From Stomoxys calcitrans (Eukaryota; Arthropoda; Insecta; Diptera; Muscidae): a stretch of DNA of 64,000 nt. Every line of letters starts with the position of its first letter. Within the stretch, counting starts at the first letter, position 1. The stretch spans positions 21,614,643 through 21,678,642 of the forward strand of contig NC_081555.1 of the NCBI RefSeq assembly GCF_963082655.1, in the 5' to 3' direction. A program made the translations under genes and the position numbers. The notes below the pieces were generated by a model. The model was not told where the DNA came from. It saw only the letters and a program-made list of their open reading frames with translations, and did not search any database. Shown here piece by piece: positions 55,969 through 64,000 of this stretch.

Positions 55969-57009
55969 ATTATTTTATTGCATATTATTTTGGTTGTATT
56001 TAACTTTGCATTTGTTGCAAAAATTTTTAACGTGTATTATTCCCATCCTCTTGGAAATTATCAATTAATAACTCTCACTTTCTAGAGCTATACCAAGCCT
56101 CACAGATTGAAACTCAAACTTTAGCTCATCTCAGGCTACATTGAGAATCTTTAAAAAAATCTCTTAAACTTTGGTTTCAAACAGCTCTCATTACATTCAA
56201 AATTTCCAATTCTCCTTTTTTCTTATTCTCACAATCTCCGAAATTCTCCTTATATATAAACCTCATTCCCATGCTAAGAAACCATCATTCACTGTAAAGG
56301 ACTTTAGCTTTAATAACATCTCTTTACGGCTCGCACTCTCTCCCTCTCTTTCATTTGCTGTCATATATTTCCTTCTGCTCTTTTTATCCCATTTATGTGA
56401 CAATGACATTCATTGAGAAATATGCCACTGTATATGAATATGTGTATTCGTACATGCACTTCGTTCATCTACGAGTATATCCAGAGGGAGAACGACATGA
56501 CACTTTTTTCTCTTCTTTGTTGTTGTTATTTCACCACCTCTGTGTGTAAAGTTCAAAAGGCGTGTGGGGGAGTTTATAACTGTTTGTTGTTGTAGGTGTT
56601 ATTGTTGGGTGGGATGCTGTTCAACTTATATTCATATCCTTCAAATCTCCCTACGTCTGCTTGCTTTTGTTATGTGATTTTCCACGACTGTGAACACGGG
56701 CATTAAAGTTATTTTGTTTTTATATAGCAACGCCCTTGTGTAGTTAATGTTACACATGAGTGAATTTTTCACCATTTTTAAGTGGTGAGTAGGGCGGGAT
56801 GGTACTATGGCACCTTATATTGGTATTGGTGACTTAAGAGCTTTAATGTTAAAGGTCTTTTGGAGGATTTTAGAGAAAATTAAGGAATGAAGGAATAATT
56901 TAAGAATTTTTAAAGAATCTATAAAAAAGAGCATTTTATGTGTGGGAAGTGTACTCGTATTAGGCCAGAATGAAATGAAAAGAGCATGATATTTATGAAG
57001 TCCAGAAAT
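55969..57009. other. Non-repetitive noncoding stretch
   Basis: No exon identified. 56330-56350 contains CACTCTCTCCCTCTCTTTC, a CT-rich spot. Frames on the plus strand at 56171-56595 show no domain or codon pattern that supports a gene. Confidence 0.45.
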
Positions 57010-57106
57010 CATTGAGCTTCATATCGGTCAGCACTCATTGATATAAGAGAAATATCTCCGCTGTCCCTAAATGGAATATTCATGGGCAAATTTAGATTTG
57101 CATAAA
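57010..57106 (+). mobile_element. tRNA-derived SINE 3' fragment
   Basis: CATTGAGCTTCATATCGGTC, CACTCATTGATATAAGAGAA and GGAATATTCATGGGCAAATT match the last third of the SINE family; the tRNA head is absent. Confidence 0.7.
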
Positions 57107-57754
57107 CTTTAAAATATATCAAAAATATTATAAAAATAAATGAAACATTTTGCTGTAGATATCTGCAAGTTTTGCATAGGTCATATAACTACTCTTCGCC
57201 CCCATATAGAATTCTCTGGCAGTAGTTCACCTCAATTTTACAGCTGTTGGTCAATTACCCGTGTAGTACTAAAACTACGGTTTCCATATCCCCCTTTTCG
57301 CAAATTATATTTATTAAAGTCATGCGAAAATATCTTTGCTATTGTCATCATAAATTTCATTGTATTCTTAGCATGAATTCCCCATATACCAACTGGCTGT
57401 GATAGATTATCTTCGTTTACGTGTACGTGTCTCAACCTGGTCATTAAATGGCGGCATTAATTCATTTCATTAAAAGCGTTAATTGCGTACAATCCAAAAT
57501 TTCATCATGACCTGAACTCAAAGTGGATGTGAAAGCAGAGCGACTGTAAAGTTAAGTGTCATGAAAATGCCAGTTTTTGTGTTAAATGTATCATGTATGG
57601 ACAAAAAAGGCAAATGTGATGGATTTGCAACAAAGTTCGATGTACTTTGGGGGAAATGGTAGGCGTTGACTGGGATGGAACTTTGCAAAGGAGAAAAATT
57701 CTAGGCTTCTTGGCCTGCTTTATGGTAAACTGGAAATAGAATACGAAGACCTTT
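57107..57754. other. Non-repetitive noncoding stretch, possible regulatory DNA
   Basis: 57420-57490 contains ATGGCGGCATTAATTC and GCGTTAATTGCG, homeodomain-type ATTA motifs in a cluster. No exon. The regulatory reading is only a suggestion. Confidence 0.35.
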
Positions 57755-58009
57755 TTATACCCACTACCATAGATTGTGATATGCTATTCTTGCCATTCCG
57801 TTAGTAACACCTCGAAATATTGATATGCGACTCCATTAAGTATATATCTGGGGTTTCAATAAGAGCGCTACAAACGTTTTTTAAATTAAATTCTTGATCC
57901 CCTAGAGGGCGTAAATCTCAACCAATTTATCTGCACAATAACTTCTTTTATGCCTTTCAATAACTCTGCTCAGAATGATCAAAATCGGTCCATATCTAGA
58001 GTTGACCGA

Positions 58010-58135
58010 TGGGTAAATACCCAAAAGGTATTTACCCGGTAAATTGGGCAAATACCCGGATATTTACCTATATATACCCGAAAGCTGGGTATTTATGATT
58101 TTGCAGATATCTTGGGTATAAAAACAATTTCCAAA
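58010..58135. repeat. GGGTAAATACCC hairpin-rich insert
   Basis: GGGTAAATACCC, GGTATTTACCC, CAAATACCCGG and ATATTTACC follow each other between 58030 and 58075, with multiple overlapping small palindromes. It sits inside a HINE array; both edges are abrupt. Confidence 0.6.
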
Positions 58136-58813
58136 CAATTATTGAGAATTTTGTATTGTTTGTATATGAACCTGACCCTCTGATCTCATAAAATCGGAAT
58201 TTTGTTATATATAGCCGCTATATAGAGCGATCTCCAGACTTAAAAGTCTCGAGAAAATAAATCCGATTTCGATGAAATTTGGCACAGTAAGTTCTGGTAG
58301 ACCTCTACCCATTTCTGTGAAGTGTGGTCCAGATCGCACCATATTTTGATATAGCTGCCCTATTAACAGACCCCCCGATCTCCCGATATAGGGTATTAAG
58401 GCCATAAAAGATCCATTTAATACCCGATTTACGGTGAAAATTTACACAGTGAGTTGTGGTAGACCCCTACCCATTCCCAACAAATGTGATCCAGATCGGA
58501 TCTATTTGGATATAGCTGTCGTAAAGACCGATCTCCCGAAAATATAAATGGACATTTTTCATCCGATTTCGATGAAATTTGGCACATTGGCACAATTTTT
58601 TTGAATGTGGTCCAGATCGGACCCTATTTGGATATAGCATCCATAAAGACCGATCTTCCGGTATAGGGTATTGAGCTCACAAGAGGAACATTTTTTATCC
58701 GATTTCGATTCAATTTGGCACAGTTAGTTTTGGTAGACCCTACCCAGTCTTGTTAAATATGGTTTAGATTGGATCATATTTGAATATAGCTGCGATATAG
58801 ACCGATCTCCCGG

Positions 58814-59070
58814 TATTGAGTCCATAAAAGTCGTATTTTTCATCCGATTTTGATGAAATTTGAAAAAGTGAGGTTTGGTACCTCTACACCTTTGTGTTGA
58901 ATATCGTCCAGATAGGGCCATAATTGGATATAGCTGCCATATAGACTCTGAGCCTATGAAAGGAGCATTTTTAATCCGATTTTGATGAAATTTGCAACAG
59001 TGAATTTTGATGGGACTTTTTCAAATTTCATCAAAATCGGATGAAAAATACGACTTTTATGGACTCAATA
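58814..59070. repeat. Perfect 56-bp inverted repeat
   Basis: 58814-58869 (starts TATTGAGTCCATAAAAGTCG) is exactly reverse-complementary to 59015-59070 (ends ACGACTTTTATGGACTCAAT and A). 145 bases lie between the arms. The right arm ends the HINE array. Confidence 0.93.
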
Positions 59071-59080
59071 TCCTATGTCG

Positions 59081-60649
59081 TCCTATCCTATCCTATGAGT
59101 AGTCGTATGTTATGGAAATATATGAAAATAGTTTTCAAAAACGAAAACAAGGTGAATCATCATCAGCGAAAGCACCCTCAAAACGCCCACAATTGTTTTG
59201 CTGCTGCTGGCTGGGGCACTTTTCCGGTGCTGGAGAAAACAAAATATCATGCTCATTCTCATGGATGGGATGAGATATACTAAATCCATACATCCAGAGG
59301 CAGTCATTGTCATCACTAGTTGTTGTCACACAATGTTTTGTTTTTTTGTTTTATTTTGTATGTTTCACGCAACTAAATGCCAATGTACTAGAGAAAGAGA
59401 CTAAAAACAAATATCAAATGTTTCTAAAATTAACTTAGTGTTGTCATATCAACAGTAGCAACAACAACAACGACAACTCAAAACTAAATAAGTGAACCTG
59501 AAGGCAAGCAGGGGTAAGAGTAGCAACAACTACAGGCATTATGAACAACTGTTGTCACATCATCGCCATCATCATCATCATCATAGCCATCACTACAGCT
59601 ACCCCATCACATGGTCAATTGTTGTCATTCCATAGGAAAAGTTAGCTGGGCGCTTGTTTTGCGACTTTGTTTCAGTTGCTGTTTTATTTTTACATGATGA
59701 TTGTAGTTGGTTTTTGTATGTTTCACTCGAATGGGTATAGGATTTCGAATCTATGACAATCAAATGATGAAGTGTTTTGTATTCGTAGAACAAAACCAAA
59801 AAAGTCGCCATTTTCGGAGAAGTTACATTTGTTTTAATGTTGTTATTCTATAAAGGACATAAATATTCTATTCTGAAGCACATACACGTGCTCCGGGATA
59901 TTGACAGATATTTTGGGGATAAGGGTGTGAGCAAACTCATTGAGTGCCAATTGGCGAAAGATATTTTTGATTAGGTAATTTTTTGGAGAAGGTAATAAAA
60001 GGCAAAACTCTCACAGCCAGAAAATAATGGCAATAAAGACTATGAAACTTTAACTCAATATACAAAAGTTGTTATAACAAACTTTGAGCGGTTACAACAT
60101 GCCAATGTAAAACTAATTTTGCTACATTGTTAAATAAATTTTGTATTGTGGCATAAGGAAATGTGTTATATATTTAGTATTTTTTGTTATATGATAATGA
60201 TTCCTAACCAACCAGCAAGTTTTTCGTTATGTAGTCAAGTTTATGCTGCAATAAATCCCTACAAGCAAAAAATTGTCATTAATCTGATTTTCCATTTAAT
60301 GGTATTTACTTAACTTAAAGAAATGTCATTATCTGCTTTGCAGATGTCATAGGAAATGACTGTCCCCCTAAAAATATGCTACAATAGTAAGGCACATTCC
60401 AAATGTGTATTTTTAACTTGTTCGTAAGTACTTAACTAAAATGTTGGTTATAACCCTCAACTAGAACCGGTGAATGAACGTATGAAGGATATTGTGATAA
60501 TCCAATTATTGAAGATTGCTATTGGAATTCCATTGAGGCCATTTGAAGAGCATTGAATACAAATGTGCAATGAAAAGAAAATTCATAGGGAAATCTCTAG
60601 AAAATTCATAGACACACAACATACACGGAAAAGAATTGTTACCACAATA
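59081..60649. other. Non-repetitive noncoding stretch with microsatellites
   Basis: Contains (CAA)n near 59457-59475, (CAT)n near 59560-59585 and a short TATCCTATCCTATG run at its start (59086-59099). Small frames on both strands have no recognisable domain. Confidence 0.5.
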
Positions 60650-62975
60650 AACAAGTATGAACAAGTATGAAGTTCAGCCAGAATGAATCTTAATAACCAA
60701 TCACCATGAACATAGTATCAAAACTTTTGGGGGGAAATTTCAAGCAAATCGGACAACAATTACGGATTCTAGGGGCTCAAGATCTCAAATCGACAGATGG
60801 GTTAATATGGGAGCTATATTAGGTTATAGGCCGATTTGGACCATACTTACAACGGACGTTGGAGGTCGTGTCAGAACACTACATGCAGAATATCAGCCAA
60901 GTTGAACAACAACAACGGCTTCCAGGAGCTCATGATTTCAAATCGGGAGTTCGATTTATATGGCAACTTTATAAGATTTTTACCAGATTTCGACCATACT
61001 TGGCAAGACTGTAAAAAGTTATAGCATAACACAACATTATGCCATATCAGATGCAATTTGCGCCCTCTAGAGGCTCAAGAAGTCTAATCTGAGGATGGGT
61101 TTATATGGGAGCTATATCAGGTTATAGACCGATTTAGACCATACTCGACATGGCTGTTGGAAGTTATAGCAAAACGTAAAGTGCAAAATTTCAGCCATAT
61201 CGGATAGAAATTACACCCTCCAGAGGCTCAAGAAGTCAAAGATCGGAGAAAGGTTTATATGGCAGCTATATCCGATTATTAACCGATTTCGACTATATTC
61301 GATGCGACTGTTAAAAGTTATGGCGGAACACTACATGCAAAATGTCAGCCAAATTGGATAATAAAAGCGTCCTCTAGAGGCTGAAGAAGTCAAAACGGGA
61401 GATCGGTTTATATGACAGCTATAGATCAGATTATCAACCGATTTCGACCATACTTGGAACGACTGTTAAAAGTTATAGCATAACACTACATGCGAAATTT
61501 GAGCCAAATCAGATGAAACCAACGCCCTCTAGAGGCTCAAGAAGTCAAATCTGAGGATCGGTTTATATAGAAGCTATATCAGGTTATAGACCGATTTGGA
61601 CCATACGTGACATAGCTATTGGAAGTCACGACAAAACGCAAAGAGCAAAATTTCAGCCATATCGGATAGTTATTGCGCCCTCTAGAGGCTCATGAAGTCA
61701 AAACGGAGATCGGTTTATATGGCAGCTACATCAGATTATTAAACGATTTCGACCACACTTGGTACGACTTTCAAAAGTTATAGCTAAGAACAACATGCAA
61801 AATTTCAGTCAAATTAGCTGAGAATTGCCCCTTCTAGAGGCTCAAGAAGTCAAATCTGAGGATCGGTTTACTTGGGAGCTATATCTGGTTATAGACCGGT
61901 TAAGACTATACTTTCTACGGAAGTTAGAGGTCGTAGCAGAACACTAAGTGCAAAATTTCAGCCAAATCGGATAACAAAATAGGCTTTCATGGGCTGTAGT
62001 TCTCAAATTGGGAGTTCGGTTTATATGGTCTCAGGTTTTCAACCGATTTGGGCCATACTTAACTCGCCTGTTGGAAGTTATAGTAATACGTGAAGTGCAA
62101 AATTTTGCCAAATGGGTTAATAATTGTGCCCTCGAGAGTCTCAAGAAGTCAAATCTGAGAATAGGTTTACATGGGAGCTATATCAGATTATGGACCGATT
62201 TGGACCATACTAGGCATGACTGTTGGAAGTTATAGCAAAGCACTACATGTGAAAATTCAGCCAAAATCAAATGAAAATTGCGCCCTCTAGAGGCTCAAAA
62301 AGTCAAATCTAAGGATCGGATCATATGAGAGCTATATCAAGTTATAATCTGATTTTAACCATACTTGGCACGACTATTAAAAATCATAGCAAATGGGAAC
62401 GTGCAAAATTTCAGCCAAATCGGATAATAATTGAACCCTCTAGAGGTTCAAGAAGTCAAATCTGAGGATCAGTTTATATGGGAGCTCTATCAGATTATAG
62501 ACCGATTTGGGCCACACTTTCTACGGACGTTTGAGGTAGTATGAGAACACTACGCGCAAAATATCAGCCAAATCAGATGATTATAGACCGATTTGGACCA
62601 TACTTGGCATGGCTATTTTATGGAGTTATAGCAAAATGTAACGTGCCAATTTTCAGGTTTATAGGGGAGCTTTATCAGGTGTTTATGGGAACTTTATCAG
62701 TGTGTTGTGAATTTATAGCAGAACGTAACGTGCCAATTTTCAGGTTTATATGGGAGCTTTATCAGATTATAAGGCGATTTGGACCTATCTCACAACGGAC
62801 GTTGGAGGTCGTATCCGAAGGCTCAAGATCACAAATCGGGAGCTCGGTTTATATGGGAGCTATATCATATTATAGACCTATTCGAACCATATTAGGTTAT
62901 AGGCCAATTCGTACCATACATGCCACGATTGTTGGAAGTCATAAAAGAACATTACGTGCAAAATTTCAGGTCAAT
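60650..62975 (-). mobile_element. Old HINE element with ~14 diverged units
   Basis: The left end is a decayed terminal block (AACAAGTATGAAGTTCAGCC, AATCACCATGAACATAG). Units carry GCGCCCTCTAGAGGCTCAAG, AAGTCAAATCTGAGGATCGG and TATAGACCGATTTGGACCAT. Several units near 62540-62780 are truncated. The (GTCY)n end is replaced by the second repeat family at 62990. The 207-codon frame at 62541-63164 is a repeat translation. Confidence 0.8.
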
Positions 62976-62989
62976 CGGCCAACAAGTTG

Positions 62990-63170
62990 TCAAGTCGAAG
63001 GACCACTTTGTATGGGATCTAGACTGTTTAAGGGGTGGACGATTTTGGGGGTGGGTGGTCTACCAAATACTTGGCCCCAAAGTGGATATACAATTTTTGT
63101 TCTACTTCCAAATACCTCTTATTTTAACTTAATTTTGCCATGGTCGGTAAATATTTCCCGCTAGGAAGTG
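62990..63170 (-). repeat. Second tandem-repeat family, short block
   Basis: GGGGTGGACGATTTTGGGGG, ACTTGGCCCCAAAGTGGATA and TGCCATGGTCGGTAAATA resemble the C-rich and CCATGGCAATAT segments of the units at 9471-10764, apparently reversed. Confidence 0.5.
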
Positions 63171-63204
63171 TATGAAGGGAGGAGTGCCCCCTTAACACTT
63201 GATT

Positions 63205-63262
63205 TATAATAAGTTTGCCCCTGGTCCCTAATGGAATGTTCATGGGCAAATTTGCATAAACG
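63205..63262 (+). mobile_element. tRNA-derived SINE 3' fragment
   Basis: TTATAATAAGTTTGCCCCTG, GGTCCCTAATGGAATGTTCA and TGGGCAAATTTGCATAAAC match the SINE 3' end. A run of the AT-rich minisatellite follows, as at other SINE copies. Confidence 0.7.
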
Positions 63263-63289
63263 GAATTATAGATAGCTCCCCATCCGAAA

Positions 63290-64000
63290 TCAGAAATTTT
63301 CAAATTTTATTTTTATCAAACATTTTCTTAGAAATTTGTTCTTACCGTTTTAACAAAAAAATAAAATTAATTTATAGGAAATTTATAAAAACTTTATTCG
63401 TACTGAATTTTTGTCAAAATTTTATTTTTAAAGAGATTTAGTCAAAATTAAATTTTCTTAATGTTATTTTTATAAGAATTATTGACAAAAATAATTTTTT
63501 ATACATTTTTCTTTGTTTTTTTCTGTAAAATATATTTTCAAAATTGCCTTAAATTGAAAATTTTTCAAAATTTTTTTATAGAAAATTTTGTAAATTTTTT
63601 TTTTCCTAAGGAAAATTTTGTCAACATTTTTTTCTATAGAAAATTTTGTCAAAATTTTTTCTATAAAAAATTTTGTCAATAATTTTTCTATGGAAAATTT
63701 TGTCAATAATTTTTCTATAGAAAATTTTGTCAAAATTGTTTCTATAGAAAATGTTGTCAACATTTTATTGAAAATATTGTAAAATTTTTTTTCCTATGGA
63801 AAATTTTGTCAAAATTTTTTCTATAGAAAATTTTGTAAAAATTTTTTTCCTATGGAAAATTGTGTCAACATTTTTTTCTATAAAAAATTTTGTCATAATT
63901 TTTTTTCTATAGAAACTTTTTCTATTGAAAATTTGGCTTTTAATATTTTTGTTTTCTTTTTCTTTTTAATTTGAATTTTAAATTTTTCTATTAAATTTTT
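63290..64000. repeat. AT-rich ~28-bp palindromic minisatellite, open at right window edge
   Basis: The consensus unit is about TTCTATAGAAAATTTTGTCA plus AAATTTTT. The core TTTTCTATAGAAAA is a palindrome, and one unit at 63603-63615 reads TTTCCTAAGGAAA. Lys/Phe/Ile-rich frames on both strands are repeat translations. Confidence 0.9.

Larger units (their letters stand above)
57755..59080 (+). mobile_element. Rearranged HINE element
   Basis: 5' block TATACCCACTACCATAGATT, GCCATTCCGTTAGTAACACC, AAGTATATATCTGGGG, without the GTCY run. A unit of one subfamily (CCCCTAGAGGGCG) is followed by a (GGGTAAATACCC)-rich stretch, then about six units of another subfamily (GATATAGCTGCC(A/C)TAT, TTTCATCCGATTT(C/T)GATGAA). 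It ends in a perfect inverted duplication (59015-59070). No hairpin 3' end. Confidence 0.72.

Noticed and set aside
55470..56085. Long Phe/Tyr/Ile/Leu open frames (also 30067-30462) as membrane proteins
   Set aside because: Direct translation of (ATTTT)n; 15 bases code FILFY-type repeats in every frame.
62541..63164. 207-codon frame as a gene
   Set aside because: Runs through truncated 153-bp units into the second repeat family; composition is that of repeat translation.

Overview
This is nuclear DNA from a higher fly, most probably a muscid/calyptrate (house-fly or stable-fly type). The call rests on DINE-1-like Helentron elements (HINEs) with a (GTCY)n block and a TTCGGCC-GGGCCGAA terminal hairpin, mariner MITEs, a tRNA-derived SINE, LOA/I-like LINE remnants and an Inr+DPE core promoter with GA repeats. 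The species is inference; no marker gene is present. There are no bacterial-style operons, no CRISPR array and no rRNA or functional tRNA gene.

Gene content is very low. The only convincing coding sequence is one first coding exon on the minus strand (13121 down to 11955, 389 codons), ending at a phase-0 splice donor. It encodes a basic, Ser/Asn-rich, probably disordered N-terminal region of a protein I do not recognise. Its remaining exons would lie beyond position 1. About 9 kb upstream, at 22483 on the minus strand, there is a plausible core promoter (GA repeat, TCAGT initiator, DPE and pause-button match at +27 to +32) and a possible untranslated first exon. Much of the window left of 22 kb would then be intron.

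Nearly everything else is repeats. About eighteen HINE-type elements or fragments carry central tandem repeats of exactly 153 bp, in at least three diverged sequence subfamilies (main copies 933-2398, 7769-8823, 13559-15400, 26328-28402, 28408-29746, 31195-32218, 32250-35492, 42167-43789, 46503-47695, 48954-50275, 57755-59080, 60650-62975). A second, ~120-140 bp repeat family lies at 9450-10760, 23216-24180, 45780-46500 and 62990-63170. There are several copies of a tRNA-derived SINE, three mariner MITEs, a TA-flanked Tc1-like element, LINE remnants at 26.2, 42-44.2 and 50.9-53.8 kb, two ~650-bp (ATTTT)n blocks, and many AT-rich 27-30 bp palindromic minisatellites.

The most unusual object is a 3.7-kb minisatellite (37270-40975) of ~31-bp units. 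Each unit is a hairpin, CCCTTTCC-CTAA-GGAAAGGG, plus a conserved spacer. Opposite arms carry matched (compensatory) changes, the loop flips independently of the spacer, and blocks of units are inverted. This points to hairpin-templated sequence conversion. Several nested insertions (HINE in LINE, MITE in HINE, HINE in a Tc1-like element in an LTR-like repeat) give a readable relative chronology. Most long ORFs in the window are products of repeats and are not genes.
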